A stretch of DNA of 64,000 nucleotides from Novosphingobium kaempferiae (GTDB lineage Bacteria > Pseudomonadota > Alphaproteobacteria > Sphingomonadales > Sphingomonadaceae), in NCBI RefSeq assembly GCF_021227995.1, contig NZ_CP089301.1:2790001-2854000 (forward strand). The letters are read 5' to 3'. Below the pieces are notes generated by a model. It searched no databases, was not told the DNA's origin, and saw only the letters and a list, made by a program, of their open reading frames with translations. Each line of letters opens with the position of its first letter. Within the stretch, counting starts at the first letter, position 1. Positions 1-8,001 of this stretch are shown piece by piece. The position numbers and the translations under genes are program-made.

Positions 1-428
1 GCTACAGCTTCAACCTCGACGGCTCGATGATCTACATGACCTTCGCGTCTATGTTCATCGCGCAGGCCTACGGCATCCACGTTCCGCTGGGCACGCAGAT
101 CCTGATGCTGCTGACGCTGATGGTCAGTTCCAAGGGCATCGCCGGCGTGCCGCGCGCCAGCCTCGTCGTGATCGCCGCCACCCTCACCCAGTTCGGCCTG
201 CCGGTGGAAGGCATCGCACTGCTGCTGGGCGTGGACACGTTCCTCGACATGGGCCGCTCGGCCACCAACGTGGTCGGCAACGCGGTCGCGACGGCGGTCA
301 TCACGCGCTCGGAAGGGATGCTGCAGCCACTGACGGACCCGGACGCGGACGTGCCCCATTCCCCGCACCACACTATCGCGGACGGACGGCGCGGGCTGAA
401 CATCGACCCGGAGCAGTACGACAGCTGA
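1..428 (+). CDS. Dicarboxylate/amino acid:cation symporter, C-terminal part
   Basis: The gene enters from the left edge in frame 3 and ends with TGA at 426-428; only the last ~141 residues are present. The visible part matches the C-terminal half of the DAACS (DctA/GltP/SstT) family: an N-L-D-G-S-M segment at the edge, a hairpin stretch SSKGIAGVPRAS, and the conserved D(T)FLDMGRSATNVVGNA motif, whose Asp and Asn residues bind substrate and sodium in this family. It would be an inner-membrane importer of dicarboxylates or acidic amino acids driven by Na+ or H+. Substrate cannot be told from this fragment. The hydrophilic tail of about 45 residues is typical. Confidence 0.9.
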   Translation, partial: YSFNLDGSMIYMTFASMFIAQAYGIHVPLGTQILMLLTLMVSSKGIAGVPRASLVVIAATLTQFGLPVEGIALLLGVDTFLDMGRSATNVVGNAVATAVITRSEGMLQPLTDPDADVPHSPHHTIADGRRGLNIDPEQYDS

Positions 429-474
429 CCGGGTCTACAGGCGCGGCTTCGAGAGGTTGCGCCTGCCCCTTCGC

Positions 475-870
475 TCACTTCGCCAGCTTCACCGGCACGA
501 ACGGCCCCATTCCGCAGCCACCCATCCGCTGCCACGAATTGCCGTACTGCTGCAGCGGGTAGATGATGTCCTGTCGGCAGAGCTGCGACAGCGAGGTCTC
601 GTAAGTGAAAGTGCCTGCGGACCTGAGGCCGGAGCAGGTGTTCGGCAGCGTCACGCGCCAGACCTGACTGCCCGCGCCGCCGATGAAGTCGATCGTCCGG
701 TCGTCCCGGATGCGGGTATCGCGAAATCGCGTGATGCCGAGGCAGTCCACCGCTGGCCCGATGGCCTCGGCGGCGGGGGCCGCAGGCGGTGTCTCGCGCG
801 GGCTCTGCTGCGAACAGGCCGTCAGGGTGACGAAGGCGCCGAGCAGCAGCATGGCGGCAGGCTTGTGCAT
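475..870 (-). CDS. Small secreted lipoprotein, function unknown
   Basis: 131 residues. The ATG at 870 was chosen because the protein then begins with a lipoprotein signal (MHKPAAMLLLGAFVTLTAC) with the lipobox Cys at residue 19, and GAGGAG lies 7 bases upstream. An in-frame upstream start at 1035 would give an implausible N-terminus. The mature part has a Pro/Ala linker followed by a compact domain with three further Cys residues (in DCLG, NTCSG and LCRQ) and a GGCG motif. Many alphaproteobacteria carry similar small outer-membrane or periplasmic lipoproteins without a known role. I do not recognise a specific family. Confidence 0.75.
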   Translation of the reverse strand: MHKPAAMLLLGAFVTLTACSQQSPRETPPAAPAAEAIGPAVDCLGITRFRDTRIRDDRTIDFIGGAGSQVWRVTLPNTCSGLRSAGTFTYETSLSQLCRQDIIYPLQQYGNSWQRMGGCGMGPFVPVKLAK

Positions 871-953
871 TGTTCTCTCCTCTCGCCCGGAAGCACCCGA
901 GGGAGAGCCCATTGGCGCCCCGAACGGCCTTCCTGTCAACGAAGACGGAGCGA

Positions 954-1613
954 TCAGGCCGCAGCCTTGCGGTTGCCCCGGTCCAGCACCTTGTCCCTGA
1001 AGCCGCACAGGTCCACCACCGGGCAGCGCCAGCACTCGGGCGTGCGCGCCTTGCAGATGTAGCGGCCGTGCAGGATCAGCCAGTGATGCGCACCGACGCG
1101 GAACGGCTGGGGCACCTTCTTCTCCAGCTGCTTCTCCACCGCGAGCGGGGTCTTGCCCTTGGCCAGCCCGGTGCGATTGCCGACACGGAAGATGTGCGTG
1201 TCGACCGCGAAGGTCTCCGCACCGAACGCGCAGTTCATGACGACGTTCGCCGTCTTGCGCCCGACGCCGGGCAGTTCGACCATGGCGTCGCGGTCCGCCG
1301 GAACCTCGCCGCCGTAGCGATCGACGAGGATCTGCGACAGGGCGATGACGTTCTTCGCCTTGGTGTTGAACAGGCCGATCGTCTTGATGTGCTGCTTGAG
1401 CCCCTCTTCGCCGAGCTCGACCATCTGCGCGGGCGTCTTCACTTCGCGGAACAGCGCCCGGGTCGCCTTGTTGACGCCCACGTCGGTCGCCTGCGCCGAC
1501 AGCGTGACGGCGACGAGAAGCTGGTAGGTATTGCCGAATTCCAGCTCGGTCTCGGGCGTGGGGTTAAGCTCGGCGAGACGGCTGAAGAATTCGAAGATCT
1601 GGTCCTTCTTCAA
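954..1613 (-). CDS. nth: Endonuclease III (DNA glycosylase/AP lyase)
   Basis: Base-excision repair glycosylase for oxidised pyrimidines, with beta-elimination AP-lyase activity. With the TTG at 1613 as start the protein is 219 residues and aligns to E. coli Nth without offset: catalytic Lys falls at 120 in LPGVGRKTA and Asp at 138 in VDTHIFR, the E. coli numbers. The C-terminus carries the [4Fe-4S] ligands in C-x6-C-x2-C-x5-C spacing (CKARTPECWRC...LC). TTG overlaps the dapB stop (TTGA), which suggests coupled translation. A longer in-frame start at 1667 would overlap dapB by 58 bases and is less likely. Confidence 0.96.
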   Translation of the reverse strand: MKKDQIFEFFSRLAELNPTPETELEFGNTYQLLVAVTLSAQATDVGVNKATRALFREVKTPAQMVELGEEGLKQHIKTIGLFNTKAKNVIALSQILVDRYGGEVPADRDAMVELPGVGRKTANVVMNCAFGAETFAVDTHIFRVGNRTGLAKGKTPLAVEKQLEKKVPQPFRVGAHHWLILHGRYICKARTPECWRCPVVDLCGFRDKVLDRGNRKAAA

Positions 1614-2338
1614 AGACCCAGCACCTCCGGCATGGTGTAGCGGCCCGGCGCCTTGCCGATCAGCCACTGCGCCGCGCGCACCGCGCCCTTGGCGAAGATG
1701 CCCCGGTTCTCGGCAAGGTGCGAGAGCGAGAGGCGCTCGTTGTCGGCAAGGAAATGGACGGTGTGATCGCCCGCCACGGTGCCGCCGCGCAGCGCCGCGA
1801 AGCCGATGGTGCCCGCCTCGCGCCTGCCGGTGATGCCGTCGCGCCCGCGCACCGCATTCTCGGCAAGGCCGATGCCCCGTCCCTCCGCCGCCGCTTCGCC
1901 CAGCAGCAGCGCGGTGCCGGAGGGCGCATCCACCTTCATGCGGTGATGGGTCTCGACGATCTCGATGTCCCAGTCCTCACCCAGCCGCGACGCCGCCTCG
2001 CGCACCAGATGCGCCAGCAGGGTGACGCCGAGCGAGGTGTTGCCGGTCTGGAGCACGGGGATCGTCTGCGCCGCCGCGTCGATCAGCCAGTGGTGGCGTT
2101 CCTCCAGCCCGGTGGTGCCGATGACGATGGGCAGCCCGGCGACCATGGCGGCATCGAGATTGGCCTCCAGCGCGTCCGGGCTGGTGAAGTCGATCAGGAT
2201 ATCCGCCGCGTCGGTGATGGCGGTGACGTCGCCGCCCTTGTCGACCCCGCACGCCAGATCCTCGCCCGCATCGGCGATGGCCGCCACGATCGCCTGGCCC
2301 ATGCGCCCCTGGCTGCCGATGATTCCGATTCGTGCCAC
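1610..2338 (-). CDS. dapB: 4-hydroxy-tetrahydrodipicolinate reductase
   Basis: Lysine and diaminopimelate biosynthesis: reduces the DapA product with NAD(P)H. 242 residues from a GTG start preceded by GGAGACAGGTAC. The Rossmann motif GSQGRMGQAI is at residues 8-17; the catalytic motif E-T-H-H-R-M-K-V-D-A-P-S-G-T-A (His pair and Lys) is near residue 140, and GDHTVHF follows. The gene is co-directional with nth and overlaps its start. Upstream lies the divergently transcribed sirtuin gene with about 90 bases between the starts. Confidence 0.97.
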   Translation of the reverse strand: MARIGIIGSQGRMGQAIVAAIADAGEDLACGVDKGGDVTAITDAADILIDFTSPDALEANLDAAMVAGLPIVIGTTGLEERHHWLIDAAAQTIPVLQTGNTSLGVTLLAHLVREAASRLGEDWDIEIVETHHRMKVDAPSGTALLLGEAAAEGRGIGLAENAVRGRDGITGRREAGTIGFAALRGGTVAGDHTVHFLADNERLSLSHLAENRGIFAKGAVRAAQWLIGKAPGRYTMPEVLGL

Positions 2339-2431
2339 GTACCTGTCTCCATCCGGCGTTACGCCCTTGCCTGCGCGCATGGCGCAAACGGCGCGGTTCG
2401 ACAAGTTGCGCGCGCGGGGTATGGTGCAGGC

Positions 2432-3142
2432 ATGGACAGCATCCGCAATATCGTCGTGCTCACCGGCGCGGGCGTCTCGGCCGAAAGCGGCATCGACACC
2501 TTCCGTGGAGGCGGCGGCCTGTGGGAGCAGCATCGCGTGGAGGACGTCGCCACGCCCGAGGCCTTCGCGCGCGATCCCGACCTCGTCCTGCGCTTCTACG
2601 ACATGCGGCGCGAGGCGATCCAGACCAAGGAGCCGAACGCCGCCCACCGCGCGCTGGCGAGGCTGGACGCAGAATGGGACGGCGAACTCCTCATCGTCAC
2701 GCAGAACGTCGACGACCTGCACGAACGCGCGGGCGCGCGCCGCGTGCTCCACATGCATGGCGAGCACCTCAACGCCTGGTGCATGGCCTGCGACGAGCGT
2801 CCGCGCTGGACGGGCACGCTGATCGACCGCCCCGCCTGTCCCGCCTGCGGCGAGGCGGCGCTGCGCCCGGATATCGTGTGGTTCGGGGAAATGCCCTACC
2901 GCATGGACGAGATCTTCGCGGCGCTGGAGCAGGCGGACCTGTTCGTCTCCATCGGCACCTCGGGCGCGGTCTACCCGGCGGCAGGGTTCGTGCGCAATGC
3001 GCGGGAACTGGGCGTCGAGACGCTGGAGCTCAACCTCGAACCCTCGCAGGGAACGCTATGGTTCGACGAGGCGCGCCATGGCCCCGCGACCGAACTGGTG
3101 CCGGAATGGGTGGCGGAAATACTGGCGGGAAGCAGAGCCTGA
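2432..3142 (+). CDS. cobB: NAD-dependent protein deacylase (sirtuin)
   Basis: 236 residues. Sir2 family signatures in order: GAGVSAESGIDTFRG (NAD binding) at residues 11-25, TQNVDDLHERAG with the catalytic His in HMHGEH, a four-Cys zinc site (CMACDE...CPACGE), RPDIVWFGE and GTSGAVYPAAG. Removes acyl groups from lysines of enzymes such as acetyl-CoA synthetase. The CobB-class features A-x2-T-x-E-x-R-x2-Y typical of class III desuccinylases are represented by the Y-x-x-R segment FYDMRREA, so desuccinylase activity is possible. Diverges from dapB; no operon partner downstream. Confidence 0.95.
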   Translation: MDSIRNIVVLTGAGVSAESGIDTFRGGGGLWEQHRVEDVATPEAFARDPDLVLRFYDMRREAIQTKEPNAAHRALARLDAEWDGELLIVTQNVDDLHERAGARRVLHMHGEHLNAWCMACDERPRWTGTLIDRPACPACGEAALRPDIVWFGEMPYRMDEIFAALEQADLFVSIGTSGAVYPAAGFVRNARELGVETLELNLEPSQGTLWFDEARHGPATELVPEWVAEILAGSRA

Positions 3143-3170
3143 ACTGAACCTAAGGTACTCTTAAAGCGAC

Positions 3171-3962
3171 TCAGGCTGCGCTTCCCGAAGCCTCAACGCC
3201 GTTACACGCCCGACAAGCCGGATCCTTGGCGATCCTGAGCGGGCGCATCGACGGAGCCAGCCCGTCGATCAGGTGAAGCGTCCCGAACTGCGGCTCCCCG
3301 AAGGCGGAGTGCCCCGCCAGCAGCACCCGCATCGCATGCATCGCCGCGAAGGTGCCGACCATGCCCACCATCGCGCCCAGCACGCCGTCGGCGGCGCAGG
3401 TATCGCAGTCGACCGCGTCGAAGGCGTCGCCCACGAAGCAGCGGTAGCAGGCCTGCCCCGGCAGGTGCCCGGCGAAGTTCGCGACCTGCCCCTGGAACCG
3501 CCCGATCGCCGCCGTGGTCAGCGGAATCCCCAGTTCTACGCAGGTATCTGACACGACGAGCCGAGTCGCGAAGTTGTCACAACCGTCCAGTACGAGATCG
3601 GCGCCGGATAGGACGTCACGCGTGTTGTCATCCCCCAGCCTCGCGACGACGGGATCGACCTTGAGGCCAACATCAAAACGCCGCACCCATTCGGCTGCCG
3701 TTTCCGCCTTGGGCCTGCCGACATCCGACGGCGTGAAAATCGTCTGACGCTGGAGATTGCTGACGTCGACGACGTCATCATCCACCAGAGTGAGATGTCC
3801 TATGCCGGCTGCGGCGAGATACTGCAGGGAAGGACTGCCTATCCCGCCGCAGCCGACCAGCACCACATGCGCGTCGCTCAGCGCCACCTGCCCTACCCCG
3901 CCGACTTCGGGCAGGACGATGTGGCGCGCGAAGCGGCCTATGCGGTCGGGGGAAATGCTCAC
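3171..3962 (-). CDS. HesA/MoeB/ThiF-family adenylyltransferase
   Basis: E1-like enzyme that adenylates the C-terminus of a small ubiquitin-fold sulfur carrier (MoaD or ThiS). 263 residues. Visible: nucleotide-binding GCGGIGSPSLQYLAAAG near residue 38, the LVDDDVVDVSNLQRQ segment, DGCDNFATR, and two CxxC pairs (CDTC near 190 and CRAC near 253) that bind zinc. Starts with GTG at 3962, overlapping the stop of the upstream DUF983 gene by four bases. Whether it serves molybdopterin or thiamine synthesis cannot be decided here because no moaD, thiS or rhodanese gene is adjacent. Confidence 0.9.
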   Translation of the reverse strand: MSISPDRIGRFARHIVLPEVGGVGQVALSDAHVVLVGCGGIGSPSLQYLAAAGIGHLTLVDDDVVDVSNLQRQTIFTPSDVGRPKAETAAEWVRRFDVGLKVDPVVARLGDDNTRDVLSGADLVLDGCDNFATRLVVSDTCVELGIPLTTAAIGRFQGQVANFAGHLPGQACYRCFVGDAFDAVDCDTCAADGVLGAMVGMVGTFAAMHAMRVLLAGHSAFGEPQFGTLHLIDGLAPSMRPLRIAKDPACRACNGVEASGSAA

Positions 3963-4363
3963 GGCCTGCCTTCATCCTCGGTCCGGGGATCGGGCAGGCG
4001 TTCCCTGACGAAGCCGTGCATGCCGAACCACCACTGCGTCGCGATCACCCCGCCCTTCGCCGGTTGCAGCATCCCGAGCATCATCGCCACCGCCAGCGGC
4101 ACCACGATCCCCAGCATCGCCACCGGCCCAAGCTCGAAATCGAGCGAGAGCATGATGATGAGCGGCGCCATCAGGTGCCCGGTGACGATCATGGCGATGT
4201 AGGCGGGAAAGTCGTCTGCGCGCTGCGGCGTCAGGTCGAGCGCGCAGACCGGGCACCGCTCACGCGGCTTGAGCCACTTTCGAAACAGGCTTCCCTCGCC
4301 GCAGCGGGGGCAACGGCCCCGGGCGCCGCGCAGAAGGGCCTGTGAGAACGTGGCGGGAATCAT
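3959..4363 (-). CDS. DUF983 membrane protein
   Basis: 134 residues from the ATG at 4363. The N-terminal zinc-ribbon-like region has RCPRCGEGSLF and ERCPVCALDL (two CxxC pairs), followed by two hydrophobic segments (PAYIAMIVTGHLMAPLIIML and VAMLGIVVPLAVAMMLGM). This layout is that of DUF983 proteins, which in alphaproteobacteria often lie near cytochrome oxidase or other housekeeping genes and have no settled role. Overlaps the downstream E1-like gene by four bases, so the two are likely co-translated. An upstream in-frame ATG at 4468 would add a non-conserved 35-residue extension and was rejected. Confidence 0.85.
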   Translation of the reverse strand: MIPATFSQALLRGARGRCPRCGEGSLFRKWLKPRERCPVCALDLTPQRADDFPAYIAMIVTGHLMAPLIIMLSLDFELGPVAMLGIVVPLAVAMMLGMLQPAKGGVIATQWWFGMHGFVRERLPDPRTEDEGRP

Positions 4364-4497
4364 GGCCCTGCGCCTACAGCATGGCGCGGCGGGGGTGAAG
4401 CGCCAAAGACGCCGGGTCGATTGCGCGGTTCGGTTGCCGGGGACGCCGGAGACGGACGCCCCCTGCAACCGGACTGCGCAATCCTTCGGGTATCCGG

Positions 4498-5349
4498 TCA
4501 GAGGCCCAGTACGTGGACCTGGTTGCGCCCGCCGTTCTTGGCCGCATAGAGCGCCGCGTCGGCCTGCTTGGTCGCTTCGCCGAGCTGCGTGAAGCTGCGC
4601 ACCGGCGCGAGGCCGCAGGAGAACGTGACCGCCCGGTCCTGCACGCCGAGGTTGGTGTCGAGCGCCACCGTCGCGCGCAGGCGCTCCATGACGAGGCGGG
4701 CTTCATCAAGCGTGGTGTCGGGCAGCAGGACCGCGAACTCCTCACCACCCCAGCGCGCGGCGATATCGCTGCGGCGCAGATGGTCCTCGATGCGGCGGGC
4801 CAGTGCCTTCAGCAGCACGTCGCCGGTATCGTGGCCGAATTCGTCGTTCACATGCTTGAAGTGATCGATGTCGATGAGCGCCAGCACGGCATTGCTCCTG
4901 CCGCGCAGGATCTGCTCTGCCGAATCGAGGAAACCGCGCCGATTGCGGATGCCGGTCAGCGGGTCGCGCTCGGCGGCATCGACAAGCTGCTCGATCCGCG
5001 CCGCCGTCTCGTTGGCGGCGATGGCCACGCCGTTCAGCAGGCGCCCGACCAGATCGTCAGTGCCCTGGGGGATCACGGCGATACGCTCGCCCGCCTGGAT
5101 GGCCTGAAGCATCGTCGTCGCCTGCCCGATCGGTGAGAGCAGCGCATGGATCGCGGCCAGACCAAGGCCCGTTCCGACCAGAGTGGCGACGAGGAGCGTG
5201 ACGAGGGTATCGAGTTGCCAGTGCCCGGTGACGGCCTGAAATACGACGCAGGCGATCAGGGGAACGTGGACGGCGCCGAAACATACGAGGAGAATCCGCC
5301 GCTCATAACTGCGGGGAAACAGGAAAGTCGTGGCTTGATAGAAGCGCAT
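4498..5349 (-). CDS. Membrane-bound diguanylate cyclase (GGDEF)
   Basis: Makes c-di-GMP from two GTP. 283 residues from the ATG at 5349 (GGAAGAGG upstream). Two predicted membrane helices near residues 20-60 (ILLVCFGAVHVPLIACVVF and LVTLLVATLVGTGLGLAAIH) are followed by a HAMP-like/coiled linker and a GGDEF domain from about residue 130. The active site is the GGEEF variant, and an RRSD inhibitory I-site (RxxD) lies five residues upstream, so product feedback inhibition is expected. No EAL domain. Sits alone downstream of dnaA on the same strand, separated by 200 bases. Confidence 0.93.
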   Translation of the reverse strand: MRFYQATTFLFPRSYERRILLVCFGAVHVPLIACVVFQAVTGHWQLDTLVTLLVATLVGTGLGLAAIHALLSPIGQATTMLQAIQAGERIAVIPQGTDDLVGRLLNGVAIAANETAARIEQLVDAAERDPLTGIRNRRGFLDSAEQILRGRSNAVLALIDIDHFKHVNDEFGHDTGDVLLKALARRIEDHLRRSDIAARWGGEEFAVLLPDTTLDEARLVMERLRATVALDTNLGVQDRAVTFSCGLAPVRSFTQLGEATKQADAALYAAKNGGRNQVHVLGL

Positions 5350-5421
5350 GGGGGGAATGCCTCTTCCGCTGAAACTGAGAATGAAACGCAAATGCGTTCC
5401 CTTGAGGCTACAAACGCACAC

Positions 5422-5527
5422 TTATCCAAAAGTTAATCCGGGTACTTAACGGCCGCGAACCAATGTCCCCAAACGCAGATCGCCGCCCCGAACCGGAGCG
5501 GCGACCTGTCGGCAACCCTGTGGATAG
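5422..5527. promoter_or_regulatory. Two near-consensus DnaA boxes
   Basis: TTATCCAAA at 5422-5430 on the plus strand and TGTGGATAG at 5519-5527 (minus-strand CTATCCACA) each match the DnaA box TTATCCACA at eight of nine positions. They lie in the 200-base gap between the GGDEF gene and the 3' end of dnaA. Binding is inferred, not shown. Confidence 0.35.
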
Positions 5528-5550
5528 GTCCGGCACAGGCCGGTGAAAAC

Positions 5551-7077
5551 TCAGCTTTCGAGCTGGCGCAGCAGCGAACGCACGTCGCCGTCCATGTCGG
5601 CATCGCGGGTGCGAAGCTCTTCGATCAGGCGTACCGCGTGGATCACGGTCGAGTGGTCGCGACCGCCGAACTTGCGACCGATCTCCGGGTAGGAACGCGG
5701 CGTCAGCACCTTGGCAAGATACATCGCCACCTGACGCGGACGCACGACGGCGCGAGCGCGGCGCTTGCTGCTCATCTCGGTGCGGTCGATGCGGTAGAAC
5801 TGGCAGACCGTGCGCTGGATCTCGTCGATCGTGATCCGGCGGCGGTTGGCCGAGAGGATATCGGTCAGCTGCTCTTCGGCAAGCTGGAGCGAGACGGCCT
5901 GCCCGGTCAGCTGCGCATAGGCGATCAGCTTGTTGAGGCCGCCGACGAGCTCACGCACGTTGCGGTTGATGGTGCGCGCGAGGAACTCGATGACGTCGGC
6001 AGGCACTTCGATCGAAGCGAAGCGGCCAAGGCGATTCTCGAGGATCGAGCGGCGCAGTTCGATGTCGGCGGGCTGGATGTCGGCGACGAGGCCCATCGAC
6101 AGGCGCGACAGCAGGCGCGGCTCGACACCGTCGAGCGCCTGCGGGGCGCGGTCGGCGGCGAAGACGAGGCGCTTGCCTTCCTGGAGCAGCGCGTCGATCG
6201 TGTAGAGCAGTTCCTCCTGCGCGGAGGCCTTGCCGATGATGAACTGGATGTCGTCGACCAGCAGCAGGTCGAAGCCGCGCAGGCGCGACTTGAATTCGAT
6301 CATCTGGTTCTGGCGCAGCGCCTGCACGAACTCGACCATGAAGCGCTCGGCCGAGCAGTAGAAGATGCGCGCATGCGGGTGGGCCGCCAGATAGGCATGG
6401 CCGATGGCGTGGAGCAGGTGCGTCTTGCCCTGCCCGGTCGCGGCCTTGAGGTAGAGCGGCGAGAACTGCGGCGTCTCGGTCGCGGCCATGCGCTGGGCGG
6501 CATTGCACGCGAGCACGTTGGACGTGCCGGTCACGAAGCTGTTGAAGGTCTGCGAGGCGTCGATGCCCGCCGGGCCCTGCCCGAGCGCGGCGAACGATTC
6601 GCCGGCAAGCGCGACCGACAGCGGATCGACCGAACCGGCAGCCGAATCGTTGGCCGGAGCGCTGGCGGGACGACCGCCGCTGCCCAGGCGCAGTTCGGGA
6701 AGCTGGCGACGGCCGGGATGCACGAGGATGCGCACGTGGCGCACGTCGGGGCGCGCGATCTTCCATGCGAGCGAGAGGCGGTCGGCGAAGCGATCGTTCA
6801 CCCAGTTCGCCGAGAACTCGGTCGGCAGGTAGAGATCGAGCGTGCCGGTCTCCTTGCACCAGTTGCCCGGCTGGATCGGCTTGATCCACTGGCTGTGCGC
6901 CTGGTGGCCCAGGTCCTTGCGCAGGCCCTGGCTGATGTCTGCCCAGTCCGCCGCCAGGTTAACGGCTTCCTGATCCTCTTCCATCGCCACTCGCACCGCC
7001 TTCGACTTCCTATTCACGTTAGTACCTTCGACCGTGGAAGCGGTTACCGAGGGCTGTCCTGCAGACGTATTCGACAT
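5551..7077 (-). CDS. dnaA: Chromosomal replication initiator DnaA
   Basis: 508 residues. Domain I (about 42-125) has the WADISQGLRKDLG...WIKPI segment; a Ser/Ala/Pro-rich domain II follows (125-170); the AAA+ domain has Walker A at 212-219, Walker B LLLVDDIQFI near 271-280, and sensor and arginine residues further on; domain IV ends with the DNA-binding signature GGRDHSTVIHA near residue 475. Walker A reads AATGQGKT, with Ala at the usual first Gly. The start at 7077 has GGGGG upstream. An internal ATG at 6984 (MEEDQEA...) would give a length closer to other DnaA proteins, so the first 31 residues are uncertain. DnaA opens oriC and autoregulates transcription in other bacteria. Confidence 0.95.
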   Translation of the reverse strand: MSNTSAGQPSVTASTVEGTNVNRKSKAVRVAMEEDQEAVNLAADWADISQGLRKDLGHQAHSQWIKPIQPGNWCKETGTLDLYLPTEFSANWVNDRFADRLSLAWKIARPDVRHVRILVHPGRRQLPELRLGSGGRPASAPANDSAAGSVDPLSVALAGESFAALGQGPAGIDASQTFNSFVTGTSNVLACNAAQRMAATETPQFSPLYLKAATGQGKTHLLHAIGHAYLAAHPHARIFYCSAERFMVEFVQALRQNQMIEFKSRLRGFDLLLVDDIQFIIGKASAQEELLYTIDALLQEGKRLVFAADRAPQALDGVEPRLLSRLSMGLVADIQPADIELRRSILENRLGRFASIEVPADVIEFLARTINRNVRELVGGLNKLIAYAQLTGQAVSLQLAEEQLTDILSANRRRITIDEIQRTVCQFYRIDRTEMSSKRRARAVVRPRQVAMYLAKVLTPRSYPEIGRKFGGRDHSTVIHAVRLIEELRTRDADMDGDVRSLLRQLES

Positions 7078-7080
7078 CGT

Positions 7081-7539
7081 TTCGAACCCCCGAACTCACA
7101 CGGTCCCCGAATGCTGCGGAAACGCCGGCAAAGCGTCAGCAGAGTAAAAGCTTCCCCCAGCCGCGAACGCCCCGTTTCGCAGCTGTCGTTCCACAATGAA
7201 TCGCTGTGTTCCCCGGCCAGTTCCGCAACGGCCGAGACCCTTTTAGGAACCGGTTTGCAGCGCAGGCAAGACAGCGGTCCCCAAATAAAAAAAATTATGA
7301 AGGTTGACTCACGTGTGAGTGCCCAAAATCCGTCGCTGAACTGTAATGCGCTTTAAAATCATACAGTTGCGCAGCGCAACAATCCGAATCGCAGTGTTTC
7401 CGGGGCTTTGCCGCAAACGATGTTGCAGTGCCGCAGAAACGAGAACGGAGCCGGGATCGAATGACCCCGGCTCCGTTCTCGTTTCGTCCTGAGACAGGTG
7501 GCTAGCAGCCTGCCCAGTACTGCGAATCACCCACTCGAA
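7081..7539. other. Gene-free region between dnaA and rpsT
   Basis: No credible ORF. It holds the rpsT terminator hairpin (7436-7485) and, nearer dnaA, an A/T run around 7282-7299 (AATAAAAAAAATTATGAA) next to a near-palindrome ACTCAC-GT-GTGAGT at 7307-7320, which includes a GANTC site. On the minus strand this would place an A/T-rich promoter and a regulator or methylation site about 215-240 bases upstream of dnaA. No DnaA box at eight of nine or better was found here. Confidence 0.5.
7436..7485 (-). terminator. Strong hairpin, probable rpsT terminator
   Basis: A perfect 20-base-pair inverted repeat (arms 7436-7455 and 7466-7485, 10-base loop) lies 54 bases beyond the rpsT stop. No long T-run follows on either strand, so it may also act as an mRNA 3'-end stabiliser. 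Confidence 0.75.
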
Positions 7540-7800
7540 TCAGAGTGCGGCGACGCGCTTCGTCAGACGCGACAGCTTGCGCGCAGCCGTGTTCTTGTGG
7601 AGCACGCCACGAGCAACGCCACGAGCCAGCTCGGGCTGCGCTTCCTTGAGGGCGGCAGCAGCAGCGGTCTTGTCGCCACCGGCCAGAGCGGCCTCGACCT
7701 TCTTCACGAAGGTGCGGATGCGGCTGACGCGGTTGGTGTTGATCTCTGCACGGCGCTCGTTGCGACGGATGCGCTTGCGGGCTTGCGGCGTATTGGCCAT
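7540..7800 (-). CDS. rpsT: Ribosomal protein bS20
   Basis: 86 residues, very basic, starting [17 protein letters not shown]. This is the usual bS20 opening and length; helical, binds 16S rRNA in the 30S body. It is monocistronic and lies upstream of dnaA on the same strand, a common alphaproteobacterial arrangement (mutM-rpsT-dnaA). Confidence 0.98.
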   Translation of the reverse strand: MANTPQARKRIRRNERRAEINTNRVSRIRTFVKKVEAALAGGDKTAAAAALKEAQPELARGVARGVLHKNTAARKLSRLTKRVAAL

Positions 7801-8001
7801 CGATATTCCTCTGTCTGGGCGGCCAACACGGTGAGCGGCCCCAATTGCCTAACGAATCTATTCGGCGAACGGACTCGCCGGAAAGCGCGCCCCTTACAGT
7901 TGAAGCCGGGTTGCGTCAACCCGACGCGACCGCCGGAAAGCGCCTATTTCTGGCCTTCAGGGCCGCAAGCGGCCACGCTCAGACGCCGCGCGGGCTTGGC
8001 G

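Noticed and set aside
870..1640. Open frame of 256 codons on the plus strand
   Set aside because: It is the antisense of nth; the minus strand encodes a full Nth protein with catalytic and Fe-S residues, and the plus frame is Arg/Glu-rich without a family pattern.
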